A DNA stretch of 50,143 bases from Marinobacter goseongensis (lineage in GTDB: Bacteria; Pseudomonadota; Gammaproteobacteria; Pseudomonadales; Oleiphilaceae): assembly GCF_023156235.1 (NCBI RefSeq), contig NZ_JAKZAI010000018.1, positions 1-50,143 on the forward strand. The letters are read 5' to 3'. Positions 9,440-18,578 of this stretch are shown piece after piece. The notes beneath the pieces were generated by a model that saw only the letters and a program-made list of their open reading frames with translations, did no database searches and had not been told where the DNA came from. Position numbers and translations under genes: made by a program. Positions within the stretch are counted from its first letter, which is position 1; each line of letters starts with the position of its first letter.

Positions 9440-11419
9440 TCAGGACTTCAGCTGGCTCTGAGTTTCGATCCACTCATGGAGTCGTTCCGGAACCGCAACC
9501 GTCCTCTGTGCCCGGGACGCGGCGAGATACACCTTTGACAAGCCGCTGGCCACGTATTGCGCCTGCTTGTTCGGTGTGATCAGTTCCGGCGACAACATGA
9601 CGTTGGGGAACTGCCAGTTCTTGGCGTCTTCGACCCGGCCGAGCGTATAGTGGCCGCGTCCCATCAGCTGAACCTTGGACATGATGTTCTTGAAGTCGGT
9701 CGCGCTGTAACCCTTCATCAGCATGGCTTTTATCTTTCCAAACACCTGCATGCGCCCATAGGATTTCTCCAAGGCATCCCAATCCCGGAACCGGAATAGA
9801 TCAGAGCTGGAGGGGCGGTACCCGCGGTGCAGCATCAACAGCGCGTCGACAAACGCAGGTAAGGCAAAGGCGGTACCAGGCAACAGTGACACTCGAGCGC
9901 CGGCGTTCACCAGCTGATGAAGATACTCGAACACATGGAAATGGGTCCCGCAAAGAATCGCGTATGGCGTTTTCGGAATACGGCGTGTCAGATAAAATTG
10001 GCACTGCGTATCGAGCTCTTTGGAGCCTTTCAACACCTCCATTTTCTGGAATGCCGGGTGTGCCTCCAGCACCGGGTTGATGACGACGCCTATACCCTCC
10101 CCTGCACGCATCGACAGATTCATTTCTCTGCGCAATGTATGCGATGAGAACCTGGGCGCTGCCCCCTGAACGTTCTGGAACGTATCGCCGAGTGAGTAAA
10201 CAGCAACTCCGCACTGATCGAGCAGGCAAGCCATGGCCGGCGTGAGATCGTGAGCTTCGTCGACGAGCGCGAATTTCAGGTCGAGTGGCCGCGTGTCTGT
10301 TCCAGACACTCGCAGGCTGTTGCGATCTTTTTTCGGCACCAGTGACGCCCACTTGATCAGGTGGTAGTGACGAACTGGCTGCCAACGCTCCGACGAGCTG
10401 GGCCCCGTCAGCTGGTCCCAATAGGCTTGTGCATGACCAATCAGAAGACGCTGCTCGGCCGCGGAGAGCGCCAGATGCGCATACGTCAGGTGCAAAGGGC
10501 CAACGACAGATGCATCGGACTCACAAAATTTGAACAGAATGGCGCGTACCGCCTTTGCGACCCCCTCGGGCGTTAACGAGCCTACGCGACCGTAACCCAT
10601 AGTGTCTGCAATGGTACCGTCGGATATATTGAAGTCTAACTGCGCGTGTAAACCCCGAACGGCGCCAGGCGGAATCCCTGCATCGATGAGGTGGTCCCGG
10701 GCGAACTGACCGAACAGAAAGTGATGGACGTTTTGCATGTCGACGTCAGACAGGATGCCCTGCAGCTGGCCCTGCGTCTTGGCCAGAATCGCAGTGTGCT
10801 CCCCAGGCAGCGACTGCAATATGGCCCGGATCATGTGTGTTTTTCCGGTCCCCGCGAATCCTTGAATGTGAACCGGTTCCTCGGGATCCCCCAGTATCGC
10901 AGTAGCAATGCGGCTCTGGTGGGTGTTCAGCCCAAGCTTTTGTAAAGTCGGGTCATCGCTGTAGAAGCTTTTGCCCAGGCGCCGGTTAACGACATCTGCG
11001 TTGAAGTCACCGTTAAGCGTGCCGTCCGCATTAACCGCCGGCGCCGCGTCTTTCTCGGACTCAAATTGCAGGTCTACTCTCAGTGCCGGCATCAAATCCA
11101 GGCTCTGTCTAAGCTGTGTCGGGTCAAAATCCATTGCCGCCATCCGGCGAAACTCTGCCAGTGCCGCTGGGGTGTTGAGTTGTTGAAGCAGGTCGTTGAG
11201 CGCACGCTGAAGGTGATGGGCGGCTTTGTCGGGGTTCGATGCCAGTTTTGGCAGCATGCCCAGCAGATAAACGCAGGCTGTCTCAAGGCGCGAGGCATCG
11301 GAGAACCAGGTGCCTGGTGACCCACTGGATAGAAGTCGATCAACGGCCGTTGATGTAATCGGCAAAATGACAAGAGGAGGGCGTGTTTGACTGTCCGCAT
11401 CGTTCCATGGATAGGGCAT
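9440..11419 (-). CDS. SF1 superfamily (UvrD-like) DNA helicase
   Basis: A 659-residue ATP-dependent helicase of superfamily 1. Residues 1-160 match no family I know. The motor follows: Q-motif region LNTHQSRIA, Walker A GFAGTGKT (about 187-194), Walker B with DEAHD in ALVDEAHDLTP (near 390), motif III SLGDTFQNVQG, motif IV LSMRAGEG and motif VI with YLAASRAQRTV near the C-terminus. It resembles single-gene UvrD/F-box-helicase-like proteins rather than UvrD, Rep or TraI. Near the origin it could serve replication or repair of the replicon (inference). The start has no strong ribosome site. Confidence 0.8.
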   Translation of the reverse strand: MPYPWNDADSQTRPPLVILPITSTAVDRLLSSGSPGTWFSDASRLETACVYLLGMLPKLASNPDKAAHHLQRALNDLLQQLNTPAALAEFRRMAAMDFDPTQLRQSLDLMPALRVDLQFESEKDAAPAVNADGTLNGDFNADVVNRRLGKSFYSDDPTLQKLGLNTHQSRIATAILGDPEEPVHIQGFAGTGKTHMIRAILQSLPGEHTAILAKTQGQLQGILSDVDMQNVHHFLFGQFARDHLIDAGIPPGAVRGLHAQLDFNISDGTIADTMGYGRVGSLTPEGVAKAVRAILFKFCESDASVVGPLHLTYAHLALSAAEQRLLIGHAQAYWDQLTGPSSSERWQPVRHYHLIKWASLVPKKDRNSLRVSGTDTRPLDLKFALVDEAHDLTPAMACLLDQCGVAVYSLGDTFQNVQGAAPRFSSHTLRREMNLSMRAGEGIGVVINPVLEAHPAFQKMEVLKGSKELDTQCQFYLTRRIPKTPYAILCGTHFHVFEYLHQLVNAGARVSLLPGTAFALPAFVDALLMLHRGYRPSSSDLFRFRDWDALEKSYGRMQVFGKIKAMLMKGYSATDFKNIMSKVQLMGRGHYTLGRVEDAKNWQFPNVMLSPELITPNKQAQYVASGLSKVYLAASRAQRTVAVPERLHEWIETQSQLKS

Positions 11420-11577
11420 GTGTTGATGTCCGAGTGACTCAGGCGTTCCAAACTTCTGGAGTAAGTAGTCATAATCAACGGGCAGAGCTTCATTTTCAAG
11501 GTTGGGGTTGGCGGGGTGGTGGTTCCCGATGCTGTGAATTACTCGGGGTTTAGGTCAGAAGTGATGGAAGCTACCTT

Positions 11578-11748
11578 TTGACAAATTCCAATCTATACGG
11601 CCAATGCAACGACTCCGGCAAGATCCAGAAGTTGTGGGGGTTAGGGGCCGGGCGATCGCTGGTGGGCTTTGGGAAAGCCAAGATTCTAAGCAACGACGCT
11701 GAGCGGTTTGGCTACGAGCTGGCGCAGCGCAGATCAGACCCGGCGTAA
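11578..11748 (+). other. Possible short ORF or gene fragment
   Basis: An open stretch with protein-like composition (for example NDAERFGYELAQRR) starting at a possible TTG and ending at 11748. It has no ATG and no ribosome site. Its early residues (GSYLLTNSN just upstream) resemble the start of the next ORF (MGSYLLNASN), so it may be a diverged partial duplicate. The surrounding 11420-11789 otherwise shows nothing. Confidence 0.25.
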
Positions 11749-11789
11749 TCATCAAAGAGCAGGCAAAGCAGGACAAAGGCTGTAAGCTC

Positions 11790-12014
11790 ATGGGTTCCTA
11801 CTTGCTGAACGCTTCCAATGGCCGCGTTTTTGGTACACCGTCGCAAGCGGCGACCTGCTATGGTCAGGAAACCCGCATCATGGTAGGTGGCAAGCTCGCG
11901 CTTGGTCCGAAGACCGTCACACCGCAGAAGCCCGCCGGGGCTGCGCAGGCGGGTGTGTGGGCGATGGTGCCATTGGCTCGACCGGGCCAGAAACGCGACA
12001 ACTGGTCGTTATAA
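11790..12014 (+). CDS. Small hypothetical protein upstream of tus-like gene
   Basis: A 74-residue protein that I do not recognise. It has no membrane segment or known motif. Its frame is open upstream to about 11702 without another ATG, so it could start earlier at a non-ATG codon (upstream residues read IIKEQAKQDKGCKL). It ends 9 bases before the Tus-like gene on the same strand and could be co-transcribed with it. Confidence 0.45.
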   Translation: MGSYLLNASNGRVFGTPSQAATCYGQETRIMVGGKLALGPKTVTPQKPAGAAQAGVWAMVPLARPGQKRDNWSL

Positions 12015-12023
12015 GGGGGGTGA

Positions 12024-12959
12024 ATGACGTTTTCCGTCGAGCAATTTAATGCGATCGATGAGTTTGAAATGTTGATGGGCGTCTTGCGAGAGCAGAGTAA
12101 CCGGCTGACGGCAATGTTGAGTGATGCCGAGGTCATCCATCAAGAGATCTACCCTCTGCCGAAGCTCAGCAGAGCGGAAGAGAAGGATCCTCCAACGGAT
12201 GTATCGGTCGCCCCTGTCGTGGGGGTGCAAGCGCGCTCAGCCCTTTTGGCGTCCATGTCAGACTGGCATTTTGATATGGGCATGAGCGGCCGCTTTGTCA
12301 GCCGCACACCGGGGGTTTGGATCGGCCGAAGCGCCGAGCCAGAGGCTATTCTTACCCTGGTTGAGGCGATCAATCAGACCAAGGACGCCCTGCAGGCCGC
12401 TATGGCACGAATGGGCGATCGGCACGACCGGTTCGCATTGATCAGCACTCGGTTCAAGCGCCTGGTGCTCAAACAGTTGACCCGCCACCTGTTGGTTCTT
12501 TCCCCTGCCCCGGCGGTTCAGTCTGTCCGCTTTACATGGGGCCAAAAAGTCGCCATCAAGAAAATCACGCGGCAGGAAGCGATCGAAATGGTCGGGCGGT
12601 ACCGTGCCGACGGCCTCTCCGAGGGCGCGGACCCGACGTCCTTTGAGAGTTGGATTCAGGATGACATCAGCGCGTTGATGTCGCTGGCGGAATCGGATGA
12701 GCTGCGAGTGCGTCGGGTGCTGCGGCCAAGGCCGATGATGAATCTGCGTTTTGCGATTGGTCGGGACGAAGATGATCATCCGCAAACTCTGTTGCGCGAG
12801 GCCCACACGCCGGTAATCATCTTGAACCCTCAACGCGATGTCCGGGTTGGACCTTTGAAGTCCTTTGTCGCCGCTGACCGCGCCGGGAAACCACCCCGCT
12901 CTGATAGCGGCCGGTATGAGCCTGTCAGCCATTGCGCCCCAATATACAGAGTGCTCTAA
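12024..12959 (+). CDS. tus: Replication terminus site-binding protein (Tus/Ter protein family)
   Basis: A 311-residue homologue of E. coli Tus (309 residues), the monomeric protein that binds Ter sites and stops replication forks arriving from one side. Conserved blocks can be aligned by eye: the N-terminal helix pair, SVRFTWGQKVAIKKITRQE against LRFGWANKHIIKNLHRDE of Tus, the RPRPMMNLRFAIG strand, HTPVIILNPQRDVRVG, and the final RYEP...APIYRVL. Start 12024 follows GGGGGGTGA. Related genes are known on plasmids. Its place directly upstream of the replication origin suggests it controls fork direction or termination on this replicon (inference). Confidence 0.8.
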   Translation: MTFSVEQFNAIDEFEMLMGVLREQSNRLTAMLSDAEVIHQEIYPLPKLSRAEEKDPPTDVSVAPVVGVQARSALLASMSDWHFDMGMSGRFVSRTPGVWIGRSAEPEAILTLVEAINQTKDALQAAMARMGDRHDRFALISTRFKRLVLKQLTRHLLVLSPAPAVQSVRFTWGQKVAIKKITRQEAIEMVGRYRADGLSEGADPTSFESWIQDDISALMSLAESDELRVRRVLRPRPMMNLRFAIGRDEDDHPQTLLREAHTPVIILNPQRDVRVGPLKSFVAADRAGKPPRSDSGRYEPVSHCAPIYRVL

Positions 12960-13015
12960 TTGTTGGCGCCCAGACCTAATATTGGAAACACTGCACTGAC
13001 GCTCAAAACAGTCCA

Positions 13016-13259
13016 ATGGTTCGTCGGTTGGGTCTGAACGATGACCAGGTCGATGATGTGTGGCGATGCCATCGCAACAGACAGGCGACCCAGAACAATG
13101 GTTCATCGGTTGCTGGCGCTGTGGACAACCGTTGCGGGAATGGTTCGTACATTGCTCGGCCTGGTCCGTCGTTTGCTCATGCCCTAACCGATCTTGTAAC
13201 TCATGGCCCGTCGGTTGCTGTCGATGGTTCGTCTGTTGCCAATCATGGTCCGTACATTG
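13016..13259 (+). repeat. Origin iteron array I (21-bp phase)
   Basis: Seven copies of a 15-bp motif close to ATGGTTCGTCGGTTG start at 13016, 13098, 13140, 13161, 13203, 13224 and 13245. From 13098 on, all spacings are 21 or 42 bases, with degenerate copies in the empty slots, so the sites lie on one face of the helix every two turns. They precede an AT-rich stretch with a DnaA box and the initiator gene. I read this as the initiator-binding array of a plasmid origin. Confidence 0.78.
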
Positions 13260-13362
13260 TTTTTTCGCTAATTTTATCCATGTATATCAGCGCTTTACAG
13301 CCCTTAAAGAGAATACTGGTTAACGAGAATAAGAAAAAAATGTTATTAAACGTTCTGTTCTC

Positions 13363-13371
13363 TGTGGATAA
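13363..13371 (-). promoter_or_regulatory. DnaA box in AT-rich origin region
   Basis: TGTGGATAA here is the exact complement of the consensus DnaA box TTATCCACA. A near-match TTATCCATG lies at 13273-13281. Both fall in the AT-rich stretch from 13260 to 13380 between the two repeat arrays, the expected place for duplex opening in an iteron-type origin. Confidence 0.65.
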
Positions 13372-13486
13372 CAGCCAATTCAGTGCTCCCGGACAACACC
13401 TTCGCGATCGCAGATGCGAACGGCCCAACCAGACCCTTATCTACTGTTTTTCAATACCTTACAAGACTTTTCCCATTTCTCACTGA

Positions 13487-13691
13487 GCAATAGGCGATTT
13501 TAAAGGTACGTCGTGAACCATCATCCTCTCGAGGCAATAGGCGATTTTTACAGCACCACTGCAACCAAGTTGCCATTTCAACGACACCACTTGAACCAAT
13601 ACGTCATTCAAACGATACGTCGCGAACCAACAAGCGCCCTCAACGACACGCCGTGAACCAACATGCGATTTATACGACACGACTTGAACCA
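13487..13691 (-). repeat. Origin repeat array II (31-bp phase) before initiator gene
   Basis: Six copies of a site ending in TGAACCA (13514, 13561, 13592, 13623, 13654, 13685). The last five are exactly 31 bases apart, three helical turns; the first precedes by 47. The fuller unit reads about ACGACACGACTTGAACCA. Its complement begins TGGTTC, the same core as array I, so one protein may bind both in opposite orientation. Lying directly upstream of the initiator gene, this set probably also autoregulates it. Confidence 0.75.
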
Positions 13692-13737
13692 TTGCGAATA
13701 ATGGTCAATACTCGCTACCCATCAACCTGCGTTCTTT

Positions 13738-15861
13738 ATGACCGCTGGTGGACTATCCCTTACGGACATCGCACAAACGGATCGCGAGTACGACGACATC
13801 ATGGCGCAGAATACAAAGCCCACCATCAGTAGCCTTTTCATCCCGGTATCGGTCACTCGAAGCCTGGAAAAGGCTCGGGCGAAAATAAAAAACGCCGGGT
13901 TAATTGCTCAAGAATCGGAATTCTTGCTGACGGTCCTGGACATGAGCTCCGAACGTCTGGAATCTCTATCAGCGCTAGACGACGTCGTCGTGCTGGAAAT
14001 GCCGGACATCTCCGAGGGCATGAAGACACGCGAGCAGGTAGGCAACACACAGCGCGCCATCACATCCAAGTGCAAACGGCTCACCAGCGCCGGCTTTTTC
14101 CGCATGACAGACGGTGTTCGCGATCCGAAACGCGGTGGCCGTCTCCCTCTGTACTTCATTCTTCAGCCCATCCACGAAGCGGATTTTGAGCATGAAGATG
14201 CCAGAGAACTGCGAGAACGCGCACAAGGCCATCGAAATCACCGCGTAAAAACGACACAAGCCACGCTGAAATTTCTCAGAGAGTCGGATGCGCAGTTGAT
14301 CTCCCATATGAGGGATATCAAACCGGTTACGGAGACGATCTTTACCGGGCTACTGGACCGCGCCATGCGCTTCAGCACCAAAGAGAAACCGGACAACAAT
14401 CGCATCAGTAGCAAGTTCAAGGTGAAAGGGGTCGAAATCCTCGTGCTGGCCACGACTGCCACCGGCCCCTCCTCAGAGTTAGCCGCACTATCAGATCAAC
14501 GCGTCATTCGTGCCCTGCTGTCGGAAATCGTCGACTGGATCGATAAAACGATCAATGAATACATTCTCTATGTTGAGCAGCCTCGACAGCCGTCTTTGTT
14601 CGGTGATGACGAAGAACCCGCCGATGCCCTGGCTGGGATTTCAGCCACAGCGTCTGAACGGATTGACCACGATATACCCGATGAGGATGACAGCGTTGAT
14701 CTGCAGACTCGCGCAGAGCAACAGCGCGAAGCCCTCGAGCAGGCCGCTACTGATCGCATCCGCAATTCATTCGTCATTGATGTCGTCAACATTGCCAAGA
14801 GGATGGGCTACAAGAATCCTCACAGCACCTCGGCGCGACGTTTCATCAACCAAAGCCTGCGGCGGCTCTATGACACCAATTTCCGCATGGTCATTCGTGG
14901 AAAACATGACGGAGAAGTTGCAAAGGTTATGCGGATGTTCGGACTCTCGGACGTTGCCAGTGACTTTCGCTTCTTGACGGATCTGAAAAGCCAATACGAC
15001 GACGCGTTCCTTGATGAGTCCGACGAAGACATTCAAACCGACACAGCGGCCGGCACAATACCGGCACAAATCGACGTCGACAGCAAAGAAGTTCAGCGCA
15101 TTGAGAATGACGTCGATCCCTATGCCCAAGGTGAGCTGGAGCGAGTGCGGTTTTGGCGTCTGTCCCTCGATACCATGCTGTTTGATAAACTTCTGAACCC
15201 GGAAGAGCGGAAGCTGTTCACCGCTCATGAAGAGATCATGAAAGAGCAGTCCGGGCTGGGCCAGACACTCTACAACCTGTTCACCAGCACGCTGGGCCGA
15301 CGCAATCGCGGAGCTGAAGAGCGCGTCTTTGTCACTACCCTGCACCAGCTCCATAACACCCTGTGGGCCACACGCCGCTACGCCCGGTTCCAGGAAGACT
15401 TCTGCGAGCTCATGAAGCGGTATATGCCGAAAGGCAGCTGGGACGAGTCGCTCACCAGCAACAAAGCGCGAATGTTCGGGTACGTCTTTGTGCTGAAACA
15501 TGCGGATGTCGAGAAAAATGGACGGCCGATCAAAGTACTGGAACTGACCGTAACCCGGGACCGAGACGATCCGTTGTCTGGCGACAATTCCTATTTCAAC
15601 AAGCAAATCAGTGGACGTTTAAAGACATTCGATCAACCTGCTACTGAAACCGAGGACGCCCACGAATCCCTTGCGGCATCCAGCGTAGAGGCGCAGAAGC
15701 AGGAGCTCGTCGATCAGCCTTGGTTCCAGACGCTTTCCGACGCCAAGCAGCGCCAGATTTTAAACCGGTACCCAGCGCTTCGTGTCGACGACCAGCGAGT
15801 TGTTAAGCGCCATGGTCTGTCTTCACCGTATGTGCGTGAACTGATGGGATTTGAAGTATGA
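13738..15861 (+). CDS. Replication initiator candidate (RctB-like)
   Basis: A 707-residue protein flanked upstream by two repeat arrays, an AT-rich region and a DnaA box, which makes it the likely initiator of this replicon. The N-terminal 130 residues look like a winged helix (TREQVGNTQRAITSKCKRLTSAGFF), residues about 240-310 and 340-400 hold further helical domains split by acidic linkers, and the C-terminal part reads like the second winged-helix unit of RctB-type initiators (LHQLHNTLWATRRYARFQED, then FVLKHADVEKNGRPIKVLEL). The length also suits RctB (658 residues). No typical start signal is visible; an ATG at 13801 is an alternative. The RctB link is by eye only. Confidence 0.65.
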   Translation: MTAGGLSLTDIAQTDREYDDIMAQNTKPTISSLFIPVSVTRSLEKARAKIKNAGLIAQESEFLLTVLDMSSERLESLSALDDVVVLEMPDISEGMKTREQVGNTQRAITSKCKRLTSAGFFRMTDGVRDPKRGGRLPLYFILQPIHEADFEHEDARELRERAQGHRNHRVKTTQATLKFLRESDAQLISHMRDIKPVTETIFTGLLDRAMRFSTKEKPDNNRISSKFKVKGVEILVLATTATGPSSELAALSDQRVIRALLSEIVDWIDKTINEYILYVEQPRQPSLFGDDEEPADALAGISATASERIDHDIPDEDDSVDLQTRAEQQREALEQAATDRIRNSFVIDVVNIAKRMGYKNPHSTSARRFINQSLRRLYDTNFRMVIRGKHDGEVAKVMRMFGLSDVASDFRFLTDLKSQYDDAFLDESDEDIQTDTAAGTIPAQIDVDSKEVQRIENDVDPYAQGELERVRFWRLSLDTMLFDKLLNPEERKLFTAHEEIMKEQSGLGQTLYNLFTSTLGRRNRGAEERVFVTTLHQLHNTLWATRRYARFQEDFCELMKRYMPKGSWDESLTSNKARMFGYVFVLKHADVEKNGRPIKVLELTVTRDRDDPLSGDNSYFNKQISGRLKTFDQPATETEDAHESLAASSVEAQKQELVDQPWFQTLSDAKQRQILNRYPALRVDDQRVVKRHGLSSPYVRELMGFEV

Positions 15862-15912
15862 ACTGAGCCAACGATAAGCTTATCTGTCTGGCAATTATTG
15901 CCTGCTTATCGA

Positions 15913-16401
15913 TCAAAACTTCAGGCTGCCAAAAGCATTGTTATGCTTTTCAATCATTTTTTGGAGCTTTGGCTTGGTCACTATCTTGCACGGATAAGGC
16001 TGCATTTTGTGTGTTTCTATAGTTTCGGTATTTGACAACGCAGTAAACCATTCAGTTGGGTCTATATCCCGGCGTTCTCTTCTTTCAAGAACCACTGTTC
16101 TGCGGTCAAGAACTGAATGAACGCCGGTCTCTAAATCAATTCTATCCGGATAAGCACGACCTCTCGTCGTAGGATTCAATTGGTCAGCTATTTCGCCTTC
16201 AACCAACTTAGTGTAATCAGTACGCACTAAGGCAAAATCGTCCTCTAGTTTATTTTCCATTCTCTGTTTCCAGCCCGTTTCAATGGCTATCAAATACTCA
16301 CCACAAACAAAGTAGCTATCGTCAGGCGTCTCTATCGCGAACAAGTACTGAGGAAGTAGGGACAGACACAAAGAACAAAACAATAAGTGTGAAGGCTGCA
16401 T
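15913..16401 (-). CDS. Putative secreted protein of unknown function
   Basis: A 162-residue protein beginning with a plausible signal peptide (MQPSHLLFCSLCLSLLPQYLFA). The mature part is charged, with two cysteines (C33 and one near residue 138) that could pair. No family recognised. The gene is visibly richer in A and T than its neighbours, which suggests separate acquisition. Confidence 0.6.
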   Translation of the reverse strand: MQPSHLLFCSLCLSLLPQYLFAIETPDDSYFVCGEYLIAIETGWKQRMENKLEDDFALVRTDYTKLVEGEIADQLNPTTRGRAYPDRIDLETGVHSVLDRRTVVLERRERRDIDPTEWFTALSNTETIETHKMQPYPCKIVTKPKLQKMIEKHNNAFGSLKF

Positions 16402-16630
16402 GGTAATCCTTGATTATAGATTCCGAGCTACAGAAGCGACGCAAGATACCTGAAATGACATCGATTACAACCTGCCGGCGTCTATGCCATCATATTTGAT
16501 ATTACCAACTCTCTCCGCAAGCGAAGCCGCTTTTTGCCATTTTAAGGTAACGGTCGGAATTCGACCATGATTTTGCGAAGCCTTCACGAGGGGGCTGGCG
16601 ATAATGCTTCCCTAACGAATGGAGGTAGCC

Positions 16631-17038
16631 ATGCAGATCAACCCAGCAACTCATTCTCCCGTCACAGGTCGTCCCTTGTGTTCGTGGGACACGCATGAAG
16701 ACAAAGACATTCCGCTCCTGGTTCCAGAGTCGCCGCTTTTTCAACTGCTCGACCGCATTCCGGCAGATGAACGGTTTCGTATCAGCGGGATCACCCTTAG
16801 TCCGAAACTGGGCTACAACGTCAAGCTGTATTTTTCCAATGCCGATGAATTGCATAAGTGGCTCATGCCGCGGCAGGTGGTCACCAATACGTTCTGGCGG
16901 GCCCATGCATTGCGAGTAAAAGGTTTTGATCGAACCTTGGGGATCGACGATCTGCGCAAAGCGTGTGCTTTTGTGCCTCCGTTTTTGTCAGAAGACGATC
17001 TGGAGGCTTCTGAGGATGGCTACGCTGTCGGGTTTTGA
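16631..17038 (+). CDS. Hypothetical plasmid protein
   Basis: A 135-residue protein without a motif I can name; it looks like a soluble alpha/beta protein. GGAGGTAGCC directly before the ATG at 16631 decides the start over the ATG at 16619. It overlaps the next gene by 23 bases, so the two are probably translated together. About 140 bases upstream is TATGCCATCAT (16483-16493), half of the inverted-repeat motif seen around 17563-17770. Confidence 0.6.
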   Translation: MQINPATHSPVTGRPLCSWDTHEDKDIPLLVPESPLFQLLDRIPADERFRISGITLSPKLGYNVKLYFSNADELHKWLMPRQVVTNTFWRAHALRVKGFDRTLGIDDLRKACAFVPPFLSEDDLEASEDGYAVGF

Positions 17039-17540
17039 AGATTTCATCCATGACCATGCGCAAGTGCGAATCGATGGCAAAGAATCCATCGGGTTTGTGA
17101 CGGTGCTTCCGATGGTGTACCAGGAGGTGTTGGCGCCGCGTCGAGGTCGGACACCGGGGATGCAGTTGGACGTGGATCGTGTTTTCGACCAGCTGGACCA
17201 GGCCAAGGTCCGCCAGCACGACACCCTGTCGGTTTACGCTCAAGCTCGCGCACTGAAAGCGGTGCGGGGTGAGATGCGTCTGGTGGTCTGGCGCGAGGTA
17301 CCGATCCGATGGCAGTCGATCGAGCTGGATGGCCAGCACGTGCGTCTACCGGACTGTATTGAGCGGCACGGCCGGATGTGGGTCATGGCCTGGCCGTGTC
17401 CGGACGGTTCGCACTTCCGCGCGCGCCGGCCGGTGTCGGCGGATCCGGAAGCGGATCTGGCGGCGTTGATTCACGACGGCCTGCGGGCGGCCGCCCGTGT
17501 AACTGTGCGTCCTGCCCGGGGGTTGTTTGATACGGTGTGA
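17016..17540 (+). CDS. Hypothetical protein, coupled to upstream gene
   Basis: A 174-residue protein of unknown function, rich in Arg and Val with a beta-strand-like pattern. I take the ATG at 17016, inside the end of the preceding gene, because the frame upstream of it reads as that gene's shadow; GGAG lies about 10 bases ahead. The overlap indicates a two-gene operon. I could not place it in partition, mobilisation or regulatory families. Confidence 0.58.
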   Translation: MATLSGFEDFIHDHAQVRIDGKESIGFVTVLPMVYQEVLAPRRGRTPGMQLDVDRVFDQLDQAKVRQHDTLSVYAQARALKAVRGEMRLVVWREVPIRWQSIELDGQHVRLPDCIERHGRMWVMAWPCPDGSHFRARRPVSADPEADLAALIHDGLRAAARVTVRPARGLFDTV

Positions 17541-17562
17541 TCTGACGTGAACACTGCAAATC

Positions 17563-17770
17563 TATACCATCATGCCAGACGGTAACCTATCACTACGGGT
17601 GCAGGCCGCCTCCTTTTACCAAGCGTTTTGACTCGGCGTGGCATGATAATAAGGATGAAAAAATAATAAAAAATATGAAAAAATTGGATCGCTGGGCTGG
17701 ACGGATAGGGATGGGTTTGCGGCGGACTCCGTTGTGTTTCTTAGGAAAAGGGCATTGGCATGATGGTATA
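17563..17770. promoter_or_regulatory. Long-range inverted repeat, possible operators
   Basis: TATACCATCATGCCA at 17563-17577 and its exact complement TGGCATGATGGTATA at 17756-17770 flank an AT-rich stretch. A partial copy, TGGCATGAT, lies at 17639-17647 and another, TATGCCATCAT, at 16483-16493 before the neighbouring operon. The pattern suits a regulator with several sites upstream of the gene at 17838. The interval holds no other gene. Confidence 0.55.
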
Positions 17771-17837
17771 GTTTTAGTCTGAAAAGGCTCAGTTGTCGTA
17801 CAATCCACCACTCATAGACAGGAAACCTGACGCATCC

Positions 17838-18578
17838 ATGGCCATCGATTTTTACGATTTTGGTGAATTGAGCAGCGGCTTCGCCGGCTGGCGGGTCGCC
17901 GGCACGATCCGGGGAAAACGCTACCAGAAGTACTTCTCTCTGAAGAACCCACTGCCGAATGTCACTGACACAGTCTGGCGTGACTACCAAGCACTGCGAG
18001 CGCGCTACTTCGAGGCGAAAATGCTGGCTCGCTCCGCCGCCTGCCAATACATCGACTTCATCAGCACCACCCACCGCAGCACACTGCCCGGCCGCGGACT
18101 CGGCTTCCAGGGCATGACCCTGGCCATCCTGCAAAGCGCCGGTACCGAACACTACCGCTGCCAGTTTATGGTCAACCGTCGCGCCAAAACTCAGCGGTTC
18201 TGCATTAACGACACACAAACGCTGGACCAGGCATGGAACGCCGCCATGGATGCCTGGGAAACCATCAACGATGTCCGGCCCAAGGACGCTGTCCGAATCC
18301 GACGCACAAAAAAGCCCTCGCCCGAGGCCTTCAAAGCGCTGCGACGACAGATGAATGAACACGAAGGCCACAACATTCCGGTCGACGCCCTGCACCATGT
18401 GTTCGCCGGTCAACGCGAGGCCCTCAAACGCCGTAAAGCCGAACACGCACTGGGCACGCCAGGGCAACGTGACTCCGAGGCACAATGGGACAACAACGAC
18501 CTCGGCGACTTCGCCGCGGCGCTCGTTTCTGAGATCGAACGTTATCGGCCCGATGGGCGCAAACGCGAGCCGGCTTGA
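17838..18578 (+). CDS. Protein with two AP2-like DNA-binding repeats
   Basis: A 246-residue protein. Two segments look like successive AP2/Arm-type three-stranded DNA-binding units: about 16-70 (GFAGWRVAGTIRGKRYQKYFSL then a helix) and about 108-150 (HYRCQFMVNRRAKTQRFCIN then a helix). The rest is helical and basic. Such modules occur in integrases and in phage or plasmid DNA-binding proteins; no recombinase domain is present here. The inverted repeats upstream could be its own operators. Start 17838 is chosen because it is preceded by less protein-like sequence; 17793 is in frame. Function is unknown. Confidence 0.55.
   Translation: MAIDFYDFGELSSGFAGWRVAGTIRGKRYQKYFSLKNPLPNVTDTVWRDYQALRARYFEAKMLARSAACQYIDFISTTHRSTLPGRGLGFQGMTLAILQSAGTEHYRCQFMVNRRAKTQRFCINDTQTLDQAWNAAMDAWETINDVRPKDAVRIRRTKKPSPEAFKALRRQMNEHEGHNIPVDALHHVFAGQREALKRRKAEHALGTPGQRDSEAQWDNNDLGDFAAALVSEIERYRPDGRKREPA

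Noticed and set aside
13187..13203. Possible Ter site (ATCTTGTAACTCAT) near the Tus-like gene
   Set aside because: It matches 11 of 14 core positions of E. coli Ter, but the critical G:C pair is flipped and several such matches are expected by chance in 50 kb.
13016..13691. Repeats considered as a CRISPR array
   Set aside because: The repeats are short, degenerate and helically phased with no spacers of uniform unique sequence, and no cas genes are present; an origin fits better.
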